Source of the DNA: Planctomycetota bacterium
GTDB taxonomy: Bacteria > Planctomycetota > Planctomycetia > Gemmatales > Gemmataceae
Assembly: GCA_016191165.1 (NCBI GenBank)
Contig: JACPPF010000116.1
Span: 1 to 58,860, forward strand
Direction of reading: 5' to 3'
Length of the DNA: 58,860 bases
Shown here: positions 42,099 through 50,263 of the stretch, piece after piece
How the letters are laid out: every line of letters starts with the position of its first letter
How positions within the stretch are numbered: the stretch's first letter is position 1
Position numbers and translations under genes: made by a program
Notes under the pieces: generated by a model
Told to the model about the DNA's origin: nothing
Seen by the model: only the letters and a program-made list of their open reading frames with translations
The model's database searches: none

Positions 42099-42971
42099 TT
42101 AGCCGCTCGCCTTCGGTGAGCGGGTTTTGCACAAGGATTCAAGCGCCCAATCGGGCCGGTCAAGCGAATCAATTCGCGCCGAAATCGTCCGCACGGATTG
42201 CCTGCTCGCCGCCGCGTGCCCGGCGTAACCGAGCAGCATCGGCAGCATGGTCAACGTGAAAACCACCCACAGCACGATGGCCAGCCCGAACGCGTGAATC
42301 CATTGATAACGCAGGATCAGCCACAAAGTCACAAACCACACGCTGAAATGGCCGAGGTTGAAGAACAGATTCCAAAACAGCCGAGAGCTGCGAAATCGCG
42401 TCGGCAGCCCGGTCGGCCCGTCCTGCGGAGATTCGAGCATTTCCCAGCCGTCTTTGCTTCTGAAACGCCGGTGGCCGCCGTCATCGGTCTCCTCATAGTC
42501 AAAGCGGATCGTCGTGCCGTCGTCCTTTTCGATCTCGATGGCGATGACGTTCTGCCCCTGCCAGAGTCGCGGCTTGATCGAGGTGTCCTGATAATGATAG
42601 CGCGTTGGACCATCGCGTTTGCTGACGTAGCGGATTTTTTCGCCATCCTTGCGTTCCTGTCCCTTCTTGCTGCTGGATTTGACGGCCCAGATGCGCGGCG
42701 CGGGGCGTGAGAGCATGTCCTCGGTTGGATTGAAGCGAATGATCGTGTCATACGGCAGGCTCTGCGGACTGGCGCCCGGCGTCGTTGCCAGTGTGACACA
42801 CCAGACCATGTAACCGGACGTCAACACGGCCGCGGCAACCGGCGCTTGCCAGTAGATATTGGGCGACGGCTCGAGGTAGATGTAGCCCTGGAAGTAATAG
42901 GTTCCCCCCCAGAGCACGACCGTCAGCAGGATGCCCGCGACGATCAGGATCAGGAACAGGGTGAGCACCAT
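42099..42971 (-). CDS. Membrane protein with four helices and a soluble loop
   Basis: 290 aa. ATG 42971 opens the first helix (VLTLFLILIVAGILLTVVLW). A second helix near residue 45 (PVAAAVLTSGYMVWCVTLA) leads into a polar loop of about 120 residues (KDGEKIRYVSKRDGPTRYHYQDTS, DDGTTIRFDYEETDDGGHRRF). Two more helices follow (WNLFFNLGHFSVWFVTLWLIL, WIHAFGLAIVLWVVFTLTMLPMLL). No family is recognised. It precedes the amine-oxidase-like gene by 20 bases, so they are probably cotranscribed. Confidence 0.75.
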   Translation of the reverse strand: MVLTLFLILIVAGILLTVVLWGGTYYFQGYIYLEPSPNIYWQAPVAAAVLTSGYMVWCVTLATTPGASPQSLPYDTIIRFNPTEDMLSRPAPRIWAVKSSSKKGQERKDGEKIRYVSKRDGPTRYHYQDTSIKPRLWQGQNVIAIEIEKDDGTTIRFDYEETDDGGHRRFRSKDGWEMLESPQDGPTGLPTRFRSSRLFWNLFFNLGHFSVWFVTLWLILRYQWIHAFGLAIVLWVVFTLTMLPMLLGYAGHAAASRQSVRTISARIDSLDRPDWALESLCKTRSPKASG

Positions 42972-43177
42972 CGACCCCACAATTCGGGAAGGAGAGACGT
43001 TTCCGGTAATCGACGAATTGTACCAAGTTTGGCCGATCCAGCCAAGAGAATGCGTCTCGAAACTCACGCCAAGGCGCCCGGACGGTAAGATGCGATAGGC
43101 CCGCGACGCGGGGAAATCGGCGCGCCCAACTCGTCTTTTCGCCTGGTGGGTGACCTTGATTGCCCCGAACATCGAGC

Positions 43178-43205
43178 TTGTTTAATCCTGGGGCCCCGTT
43201 ATAAT
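43178..43205 (+). promoter_or_regulatory. Probable promoter of the gene at 43283
   Basis: TTGTTT (43178-43183) and a perfect TATAAT (43200-43205) are separated by 16 bases. The -10 is 78 bases before the ATG at 43283. Confidence 0.5.
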
Positions 43206-43282
43206 CCCGGTCGCCTGGGCGGGTGCGCGCACGCCGGGGCGCGGCGGGCAGGGATGTTCGCCGCCATGCGAATCAGGGATTC

Positions 43283-44713
43283 ATGGTCACGTCAATTTTC
43301 TTAGTATCCTGTGCCTTGACGCTTGCCCAGGGGACGGACCGCGCCGACTGGCAGATCTCGCCGCGCCTGGCGCCGGGGCTGGAACTCGTCTATCGCGGGA
43401 CCTATTCCGACGAGACGCTCATTCCCAATGTTCAGCACCAGCGCAAGTATCGGCTCGATGTCAACGTGCTTGTCCTCGATTCCGGCATCAAGGACTTTCA
43501 GGCCGCCATCATGACCACGCTGAGCCTGCAAGGTGCGAAGCAGTTGAACAAGAAAAAGGACGGTCCCAGTTCAGTCAGGCTCGAAATGATCCGGGTCGAT
43601 TCGCAAGGCCGGGCGCGTGGCGGCGACAAGCAGCTGGTCGAGATTCCCCTGAAGGAACCGCCCACGCTGGAAACGGGATTTTTCCTGCCTGCCCCGAAAT
43701 CAAAGGTCGGGCGCAATTTCACCTGGGACGTGCGCGACGCCAAACTGCCGATCCATCGCTGGCTGATCGTCGGCATGGAGGCGAGCGGCGGCGTGACGTG
43801 CATCAAGGTTGCCGGTTTGCAGCAATCCAGCGACTGGGACAGTCCCCGCGCGGACCAGACCGCCTGGCGCCGCCGCGATGTCCTGTGGATTCACCCGCAG
43901 CTCTTTATCGCACAAAAAGTTGAACGCACCATCGAACGCCGCGACCCGGCCCGCACCACGCCGACGCATCGCATGGTGGTGCGTTATGAGCTCGAGAGCC
44001 GGCTGCAGTATCCAGGCCTCCTGTTTGAGGATCGGCGCAAGGCCCTGCTCAATGCCGCCAAGTTTCACGACGAGGCCCGCCAGCTTCTCAAGCAGCCCAC
44101 CGTCAATCGTCAAAAGATCGACAGTCTGGTCCAGCGCGTGTCGTTCCACCTGGAGCGGCAACCGCCCAACCAGGCGACGCCGTATCGCAATGCCGTGGTC
44201 CACATCAAGGCGGTCCTGGAGAAAGCCCAACGCGGCGACCTGCCCGCCCGCGGCGGCAATGACGAGCCGGCCCTGCCCACCAACAGTGGAATCCGCATCG
44301 GTGGACGGGTCCCCGACTTTGGCGTCAGCGGCCTGACCGACGACAAAGTCACGCGCTGGCGCTCCGGGAACGGAACCGCGACCCTGGTGGTCTTCTTCAA
44401 TCCGGGCACCGCGCTCGGCAAGGAAGTGATGACCTACGCCAGGAGGTTGAACACCCAACACGCTGATCGCCTCACGATCCTTGCCCTCGGCGTTACCCAG
44501 GATGCTGACGTCGCCGTGAAACTGCACAAGACGATGCGGTTGCCCTTCCCCATCCTCGACGGCAGCGGACTGCGGGTCACCTTCGGCGCCATGCAAACGC
44601 CGCGTTTCGTCCTCGTGGATGGCGACGGCCTCGTACGCCTCGCCCAGACCGGCTGGGGCTACCAGACCCCCTATGAAATCGCGGAAGCCCTTCAAAACTG
44701 CACCAGGAAGTAG
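43283..44713 (+). CDS. Secreted thioredoxin-fold protein lacking CxxC
   Basis: 476 aa. ATG 43283 opens a signal peptide (VTSIFLVSCALTLAQG); the longer frame from 43223 has none. Residues 25 to about 260 are a beta-rich region with GLELVYRGTYSDETL near the start; a helical stretch follows. From about residue 335 there is a TlpA/AhpC-type thioredoxin fold: IGGRVPDFGVSGLTDDKV, ATLVVFFNPGTALGKEVM, LPFPILDGSGLRVTFGAMQTPRFVLVDGDG. The redox CxxC that should follow VVFFNP is replaced by GTALGK, so it cannot act as a normal thiol oxidoreductase. Binding or structural use of the fold is likely. Confidence 0.8.
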   Translation: MVTSIFLVSCALTLAQGTDRADWQISPRLAPGLELVYRGTYSDETLIPNVQHQRKYRLDVNVLVLDSGIKDFQAAIMTTLSLQGAKQLNKKKDGPSSVRLEMIRVDSQGRARGGDKQLVEIPLKEPPTLETGFFLPAPKSKVGRNFTWDVRDAKLPIHRWLIVGMEASGGVTCIKVAGLQQSSDWDSPRADQTAWRRRDVLWIHPQLFIAQKVERTIERRDPARTTPTHRMVVRYELESRLQYPGLLFEDRRKALLNAAKFHDEARQLLKQPTVNRQKIDSLVQRVSFHLERQPPNQATPYRNAVVHIKAVLEKAQRGDLPARGGNDEPALPTNSGIRIGGRVPDFGVSGLTDDKVTRWRSGNGTATLVVFFNPGTALGKEVMTYARRLNTQHADRLTILALGVTQDADVAVKLHKTMRLPFPILDGSGLRVTFGAMQTPRFVLVDGDGLVRLAQTGWGYQTPYEIAEALQNCTRK

Positions 44714-44985
44714 CGGAAGAAACGGTTGCCAGGAGGGCGCTGGTTGTCACCTCATCGCCATTCCTCCAGGCATCCCAATCCGACCAGAGGAAACAATCCG
44801 CAAACCCGGCATTCCCCTGCCGGCCTCGCACAGCGAACGAGCGCCAGCGGTCTTGCTTCTTTGCATCTGGCGACGATACCATGAAGGTGGTGGGAGATTT
44901 GCCGCGGTCAGAGAATCCTTTCCGCGCGGCGTCTGGCGAACGCCAGGCCGCAAGGGGCGGGCCTATTGCCGAGGGAAGCCGAATC
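44714..44985. other. Intergenic stretch with a small hairpin
   Basis: No gene is supported. Near 44930-44970 CTGGCGAACGCCAGG forms a hairpin, followed by CCGCAAGGGGC, which may be a decayed member of the GCCGCAAGCGGC repeat family. GAGGG at 44971 serves the next gene. Confidence 0.4.
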
Positions 44986-45468
44986 ATGGACTACCAGATT
45001 CAACCCAACTCGCGGCGTTGCGCGATTACCGGGAGAGAGCTTCAACCGGGCGAGCGTTTTTTTTCGGTCCTCCTCGACGAAGATCATCGCCTGGTGCGGA
45101 AGGACTTCAGCCCCGAGGGCTGGAAAGGCCCACCGGCCGGCGCGGTCAGTTTCTGGACCGGGCACGTGCAAACCGCGACCGACAAGCTCAAGCCGCGCTT
45201 CGATGACGATTTGCTGGAGGAGTGTTTCCAGCGCCTTGACGGACAGACCGAACCGGGGCGGGTGAATTTTCGCTATGTCGTCGCGCTGCTTTTGATGAGG
45301 CGCCGGCGTTTCCGATATGAGACCTCGATGGTGCAGGACGGCGTCGAAAAGATGATTCTGCGCTGCCAGCGCACCCAGACCAAGCACGAGGTCGTCAATC
45401 CGCGCCTGAACGACGAGGAGATGGCCCAGGTTCAGGACGAGGTGTTTAACGTCCTCGGGTGGAAGTAA
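44986..45468 (+). CDS. Conserved hypothetical protein (160 aa)
   Basis: ATG 44986 follows GAGGG at about ten bases. The sequence MDYQIQPNSRRCAITGRELQPGERFFSVLLDE resembles planctomycete proteins of about this size that begin with a 'C-x-x-T-G-R-x-L-x-P-G-E' phrase, perhaps a half zinc ribbon. The middle has LLLMRRRRFRYETSM, and the end DEEMAQVQDEVFNVLGW. No signal peptide. It stands 112 bases before a LolA/B-like lipoprotein gene in the same direction; in related genomes I believe the two are neighbours. Confidence 0.7.
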   Translation: MDYQIQPNSRRCAITGRELQPGERFFSVLLDEDHRLVRKDFSPEGWKGPPAGAVSFWTGHVQTATDKLKPRFDDDLLEECFQRLDGQTEPGRVNFRYVVALLLMRRRRFRYETSMVQDGVEKMILRCQRTQTKHEVVNPRLNDEEMAQVQDEVFNVLGWK

Positions 45469-45580
45469 TCCACGGCTACGGAAATAACCTTGGCGTAGGG
45501 TGCGTCAAGCGCAGCGCGGTCGCACCATGTGCAGCCGAAGTCATCACGTTGTGCCAGCATCCTCCATCGGAGAAATCGCC

Positions 45581-46489
45581 ATGCCGAACATCCTGCGTGC
45601 GACTTTTCTGGGATGCCTCGTCGCCCTCATGGCGGGCTGTGAGAGCACACGCTGGAATTGGCTCAAGCGCGATCCCAATACTCAACTGGCCGGCAAGCCC
45701 GGCGCTGCCCCCAACGTCCGCGCCGTCGTGGATTACCTCAACGAAAACGCCAAACGCATGCGCACGCTGCAAGTCAACGACCTCGACGTTGACGCCAGCA
45801 TGGGGGCGCAATCGTTCAACCTGCGCGGGCGAATCTATGCCGAGAAGCCGAAAAACTTTCGTATGAAGGTTACCCTGTTCGGCAAGGAAGAAGTCGATAT
45901 CGGCTCCAACTCCCGCGAGTTCTGGTTCTGGGCGCTGAAGAATCCAGAGAAACACCAATATTTTTGCAGTTACCAGGACTTACAAGCCGGGCGCGTGAAG
46001 GCGATGCCCTTGCCCTTGCAGCCTGAGTGGGTCATGGAAGCGCTCGGCCTGGGCCCATACGGTCCCGCGGACAAATACAAGCTCGAGACGGACGGGCAGT
46101 TCTTGAAGCTCATCGAAACGTCGAAATCGCCCCAGGGTAAAGCCGTGCGCAAGGTCATCGTCATGCACCGCCGCGAAATGAAAGCCCCACAACCGCAGGT
46201 GACGGCGTTTCTGTTGCTGGACGATCTGAGCGGTCAGGAGATTTGCTCCGCCCATATCACGAGCACAACCGTCGATCGCGTAAAGGGCGTGATCTTGCCC
46301 CATCGGATGGAGTTGCGCGTCCCGGCCCAGCAAATGACCATGAAACTGCGCCTGGACGGCGTCACAGTGGACGGGCAAATCCTGGGCACTGCCTTCGCAC
46401 GCCCACAGATGTCCGGCGTGCAACCCTTCAACCTCGCCACCGGCCAGGTCGAACCCTGGGGCGCCCAGCGCACCGGCGGGTTCCGATAA
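45581..46489 (+). CDS. LolA/LolB-like lipoprotein
   Basis: 302 aa. ATG 45581 follows GGAGA, and the signal peptide ends in the lipobox LMAGC, so it would be lipidated. The mature part (RAVVDYLNENAKRMRTLQVNDLDVDA, KPKNFRMKVTLFGKEEVDIGSNSREFWFWA, PEWVMEALGLG) resembles the half-barrel of lipoprotein carriers LolA/LolB in planctomycete relatives. It probably binds lipid or lipoproteins in the periplasm. A copy of the 119-bp repeat begins 18 bases after its stop. Confidence 0.75.
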   Translation: MPNILRATFLGCLVALMAGCESTRWNWLKRDPNTQLAGKPGAAPNVRAVVDYLNENAKRMRTLQVNDLDVDASMGAQSFNLRGRIYAEKPKNFRMKVTLFGKEEVDIGSNSREFWFWALKNPEKHQYFCSYQDLQAGRVKAMPLPLQPEWVMEALGLGPYGPADKYKLETDGQFLKLIETSKSPQGKAVRKVIVMHRREMKAPQPQVTAFLLLDDLSGQEICSAHITSTTVDRVKGVILPHRMELRVPAQQMTMKLRLDGVTVDGQILGTAFARPQMSGVQPFNLATGQVEPWGAQRTGGFR

Positions 46490-46507
46490 TACCGGCCGTT
46501 TTGCCGC

Positions 46508-46626
46508 ATTACCGTTGGTCAAGCGGAGCAATACCAGCCCCACGCGCAAGCGTGGGGGTTTGTGCCACCTCCAAAACCCCCGAGCTTGCGCTCGGAGCTG
46601 GTCAAGTGCTCTTCGACGAACGGTAT
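46508..46626. repeat. 119-bp element with terminal inverted repeats, copy 2
   Basis: The left end is ATTACCGTTGGTC (46508-46520), two changes from copy 1, and the right end GACGAACGGTAT (46615-46626). Hairpin 1, CCCCACGC-GCAA-GCGTGGGG (46538-46557), is identical to copy 1. Hairpin 2, at 46578-46597, is CCCCGAGC-TTGC-GCTCGGAG, with paired changes relative to copy 1. Confidence 0.85.
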
Positions 46627-46648
46627 CGGGGCCAAACGGATGCTCCTT

Positions 46649-47641
46649 TCATCGCCAGGCCAGCCACAACCCCGTCGCGATCGCCAGTGTGAAAACGGCG
46701 CCGGCTCCAATTAGAGCCTGCCACGGATAATCGTTGATGAACGCCCGCGCCGCGTGCAGGAACAGACCGACCTTGGTTCGTTTGCGCATGGAGTGGAAAA
46801 GCCGGCGCAGATATTTACGATGCTCCAGCAAAACAAGTCGGCCCGCTTTCCAGTCGAAGAGCAATTCGTCGCGCCGCTCGGGACTCATCGCTCGCACGAT
46901 CAGGAGCGGAATCCTCATCCGCGCCAGCGCCACCACGCGGTAGCCCGGCTTGCCCGGCTGCCCGACGAAGGCGGGGTAGGTCATCATGTGGGTCGTGATT
47001 TCGGCCATGCGCCGGGTGAAGAAATCGGCCTCCTTGGCGGCGACTTTCGTGGAGGTAAACTTGAGCACCTTGCCGAGCCGGTCCCAGGAATGGAGGAGCC
47101 GGCGCGTCATTTCGATCCGTTCGATGACGGCGTCAATCGTACCGACATGACTGGTCGCTTCCTCGGATTCCTGCGCGAGTTCGCGCAGCAGCGTGGAATC
47201 AATCTCATGTTTCGGTCGGATCGGCGCGATGAACGGCGCCGCGGTCAGAATCTCCGTGTCCGCATCGTGTTCCTCGACCGGCAGCGGCGTTTCTACCGTT
47301 TCCATCGTCTCCAGGCGGACCGGCGGCGGCTCGTCGCGCCAGTCAACCTTCGTCTTGGCCAGGATCATCGTCTCATCCTTGGACGACGCCGGCCTGACCG
47401 CAGGCTTGCAATTGCCCTCCGCCAGTGTGATGAACGCTTCCGCCAGCCGATTCATGCCTTCGGTCGCTTCGTCGGGATAGGAAAGTTGATACCCGCGCAG
47501 CTTGGCCATGCACTCCTGCACGCGCTGTTCGATGGCGTCCGGGTTTTTTTCGCCGCGAGTCAAACCGAGCAGCGTCCAGGGATCGGGCGGCCAGGCATTT
47601 ACCGGCACGCCCAGCCAGGCGCATAGAAGTTCTTTTTTCAT
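46649..47641 (-). CDS. J-like planctomycete membrane-anchored protein
   Basis: 330 aa. The N-terminus (LLCAWLGVPVNAWPPDPWTLLGLTRG, then IEQRVQECMAKLRGYQLSYP) resembles the divergent J-like domain that starts several planctomycete proteins. HPD is missing, so it cannot act as a normal J protein. A Glu-rich linker follows (about 85-150), then a helical region (RMAEITTHMMTYPAFVGQPGKPGYRV), and a C-terminal anchor, YPWQALIGAGAVFTLAIATGLWLAW. Cytoplasmic part and membrane tail suggest a tail-anchored protein. Confidence 0.7.
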   Translation of the reverse strand: MKKELLCAWLGVPVNAWPPDPWTLLGLTRGEKNPDAIEQRVQECMAKLRGYQLSYPDEATEGMNRLAEAFITLAEGNCKPAVRPASSKDETMILAKTKVDWRDEPPPVRLETMETVETPLPVEEHDADTEILTAAPFIAPIRPKHEIDSTLLRELAQESEEATSHVGTIDAVIERIEMTRRLLHSWDRLGKVLKFTSTKVAAKEADFFTRRMAEITTHMMTYPAFVGQPGKPGYRVVALARMRIPLLIVRAMSPERRDELLFDWKAGRLVLLEHRKYLRRLFHSMRKRTKVGLFLHAARAFINDYPWQALIGAGAVFTLAIATGLWLAWR

Positions 47642-47700
47642 GGCGATCCTTTGTTCCCTGACAGCAGAGGCCTCTACTCAGTTTATCATGTCGAATCCTG

Positions 47701-47842
47701 GGCCTGGTTCAATTCCATCGATTTTAGCGCACGAAACAATCGGCGAGCCGGCGGGCGTGTCCCCGCGGTGAACCAAGGCGGATCGGGATGTACCGCCGGG
47801 ACAAGCCCGGCGGCTCGCGGTGACCTTCACTTGAACCAGGCC
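47701..47842. repeat. 142-bp TIR element, copy B
   Basis: GGCCTGGTTCAA (47701-47712) and TTGAACCAGGCC (47831-47842) bound 142 bases, the same length as copy A at 28932-29073. A hand alignment shows no gaps and about 17 mismatches. The inner GCGAGCC palindrome is also kept. The remaining gaps on both sides (47642-47700 and 47843-48000) hold nothing recognised. Confidence 0.85.
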
Positions 47843-48006
47843 AAATCCTATTGCACGATGGCACTCACGCAAAGGTCTTTTTGTGGTGGGGCCGATGTCC
47901 GCAGGACGAACGCTGTCAAAATCCCCTCGATTCTTCCTGTTCCACTCAACTTTCCGTCTTTGCCCGTTCGCGCCATTGCGTGAGGCGCTATTCGTTTCAA
48001 CTTGTA

Positions 48007-48036
48007 TTGGCCCGGTAATGGCGATTGTGGTAAACT
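48007..48036 (+). promoter_or_regulatory. Possible promoter of the ABC exporter gene
   Basis: TTGGCC (48007-48012) and TAAACT (48031-48036), preceded by TGTGG, are 18 bases apart and about 50 bases before ATG 48085. Each matches consensus at four of six positions. Confidence 0.3.
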
Positions 48037-48084
48037 CCGCTCCACGGATTGTCTCGTGCCCGCTGGAAAGGACTCCTCGCGCCA

Positions 48085-50112
48085 ATGAGAAATTTCATTC
48101 GAGCCTTGCGCTTCGCCTGGCCTTTTCGTTTCCGCCTCGCAGCCTCGATTTGCTTTGCCATTCTCGCGGCGGCCCTGTGGAGCCTCAATTTCACCGCGAT
48201 TTATCCTATTCTCAAAATCTTCGGCACGAACCAGAACCTTCAGAGCTGGGTTGATACGTCCATCGACCAATGCCAGCTGGGTATCGACGCGCGCGTCAAG
48301 GAAATCGCCGTGCTGCGCGATGGCCTGAAAACTTTTGAAGAGTTGAAGGACGAGAACCCAAAAAAAGAAACCCTGAAACGCCGCCAGCAAGCGCAGATCA
48401 CCCGCGTGGAAACGGAATTGAAAACCGCCCAGGACGAGATTTATCGATATCACGTGGCCAAAAAGTTTATCGACAGTTATTGCCCGGTCGATCGCTTTCA
48501 AACCCTGCTTGCCGTGTTGCTGATCGTCATCGTCGGCGTTGCGCTGCGCGGCTGCTTTGAATTCTGGCAGGAGTCGCTGGTCGGCGATGTTGTCAATCGC
48601 TGTCTGTTTCGCATCCGCAATCTCTTCTTCCGGCGCTGCGTACATCTCGACGTGAGCAACTTCGGCGAGGTCGGCACCCACGAGCTGATGCCGCGCTTTA
48701 TCAGCGATGTCGATACCATGGGCGGCGGCATGAAGACGATCTATGGCAAGGTCATCGCCGAGCCTCTGAAGGCGCTGGCTTGCATTTCGGTCGCGGCGTG
48801 GATCAACTGGCAGTTGACGCTTCTGTGTCTGGTGCTGGTTCCTTTCGCCCTGTACGTCCTGACCCGCTTTGGCCGAACCATGAAACGCGCGACGAAAAAG
48901 ATGCTCGAAGGCATGTCGAGCATGTACAAGATCTTGCAGGAGGTCTTCCAGGGCATCCGCATCGTCAAGGCGTTTGCGCGCGAGCCGCGCGAGAGGCGGC
49001 GATTTCACAAGGCGACGCGCGATCACCTTTACAAGGCGCAGTGGGTCATCACGCTTGACGCCATGACCAGCCCGATCATCGAACTCATGACCGTGGTGGC
49101 GGTGGCGGGCGTGTTCCTGATGGGCGCCTACATCGTTCTCGAAAAGCCGACGCGCATCTTCGGCATCGCCATTTCCGATCAAGGCCTGGAGCCGGAGACG
49201 CTGCTGCAACTGTACGCCCTGCTGGCGGCGGCCGCCGATCCGGTGCGCCGGCTTTCGAATGTCTACACCCGTATTCAAAGCGGTTTCGCCGCGGCCGAGC
49301 GCATCTTTAGTTACCTGGATCGCGAACCCAAGATTCAGGCCAATGCCGAGGCGCCGGTGCTCGAACGGCACCAGACGGACATCGAGTTCCGCAATGTCTG
49401 CTTCTCCTACAGCCCCGGTCAGGTGCTTCTCGAAGGCATCGATCTACACATCAAGCATGGCGAGATTGTGGCCTTCGTCGGCAAGAACGGGTGCGGCAAG
49501 ACCTCGCTTTTGAATCTCTTGCCTCGCTTCTTCGATCCAGATCATGGCACGATTTTCATCGACGGGGTGGACATCCGCCAGGTCAACCTGCGCTCGCTGC
49601 GCAAGCAAATTGCCATCGTCACGCAGGACATGTTTCTCTTCGACGACACGATCTTCAACAACATCGCCTACGCCCATCCGCGCGCCACCAAGGAACAAGT
49701 CGAGGCCGCCGCACGCAAGGCGCAAGCGCACGAATTCATCATGAGCGACCTGCCCAACGGGTACGACACCCTCGTCGGTAACGAAGGGAAGAAACTCTCG
49801 GGCGGTCAGCGCCAGCGCATCTGCCTGGCGCGCGCGTTTCTCGCGGAACCGACCATTCTCATCCTGGACGAGTTCACCAGCCAGAACGATCCGGAGGCCG
49901 AGGTCGATCTGCACCGCACCATGCACGAGCTGCGCCACAACCGCACGATCCTGCTCATCACGCATCGGCCGCACACGCTGGAGGTTGCGGATCGCATCGT
50001 TGTGCTGGAGGAGGGCCGGGTCGCCGCGACGGGAACCCACGCCGAACTGATGCGGACCTGCCCGGCCTACCAGCGCTTGCACGACGTGCAGCAGAAGCGA
50101 CTGGTGGCGTGA
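48085..50112 (+). CDS. ABC exporter (MsbA-like half-transporter)
   Basis: 675 aa. ATG 48085 follows GGAAAGGA; a start 36 bases earlier is less likely. The membrane domain (about 1-410) has six helices. An unusual coiled-coil-like insert of about 70 residues lies after helix 1 (VKEIAVLRDGLKTFEELKDENPKKETLKRRQQAQITRVETELKTA, in part). The NBD holds Walker A AFVGKNGCGKTSLLN near 465, signature LSGGQRQRICLARAFL near 571, Walker B TILILDEFTSQND near 591 and H-loop LLITHRPHTLEVAD. DEFTSQND replaces the usual DEATSALD. The gene is followed by two glycosyltransferases, so lipid or glycolipid export is possible. Confidence 0.92.
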   Translation: MRNFIRALRFAWPFRFRLAASICFAILAAALWSLNFTAIYPILKIFGTNQNLQSWVDTSIDQCQLGIDARVKEIAVLRDGLKTFEELKDENPKKETLKRRQQAQITRVETELKTAQDEIYRYHVAKKFIDSYCPVDRFQTLLAVLLIVIVGVALRGCFEFWQESLVGDVVNRCLFRIRNLFFRRCVHLDVSNFGEVGTHELMPRFISDVDTMGGGMKTIYGKVIAEPLKALACISVAAWINWQLTLLCLVLVPFALYVLTRFGRTMKRATKKMLEGMSSMYKILQEVFQGIRIVKAFAREPRERRRFHKATRDHLYKAQWVITLDAMTSPIIELMTVVAVAGVFLMGAYIVLEKPTRIFGIAISDQGLEPETLLQLYALLAAAADPVRRLSNVYTRIQSGFAAAERIFSYLDREPKIQANAEAPVLERHQTDIEFRNVCFSYSPGQVLLEGIDLHIKHGEIVAFVGKNGCGKTSLLNLLPRFFDPDHGTIFIDGVDIRQVNLRSLRKQIAIVTQDMFLFDDTIFNNIAYAHPRATKEQVEAAARKAQAHEFIMSDLPNGYDTLVGNEGKKLSGGQRQRICLARAFLAEPTILILDEFTSQNDPEAEVDLHRTMHELRHNRTILLITHRPHTLEVADRIVVLEEGRVAATGTHAELMRTCPAYQRLHDVQQKRLVA

Positions 50113-50219
50113 GTGCCCGGAGCGACACCAGCCCCACGCGCAAGCGTGGGGTTCGGGCAGGCTTCCAAAACCCCCGGCTTGCGCCGGGGGCTTGTCCGGT
50201 GCTTTTCGACGAACGGTAT
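50113..50219. repeat. 119-bp element family, copy 3 (left end lost)
   Basis: Hairpin 1 CCCCACGC-GCAA-GCGTGGGG lies at 50132-50151, hairpin 2 CCCCCGGC-TTGC-GCCGGGGG at 50171-50190 (a perfect stem), and the right end GACGAACGGTAT at 50208-50219. The left inverted end is missing: the TGA of the ABC exporter gene stands there. Confidence 0.85.
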
Positions 50220-50263
50220 CGCGGCCAAACGTGTCAAACCTGATCGCGTGCGAAAAAATATTA

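Noticed and set aside
28932-47842. 142-bp elements as complete insertion sequences
   Set aside because: They have inverted ends but no room for a transposase; best described as non-autonomous elements.
47848-49371. Minus-strand frame opposite the ABC exporter (507 codons)
   Set aside because: Shadow of the exporter gene; no domain.
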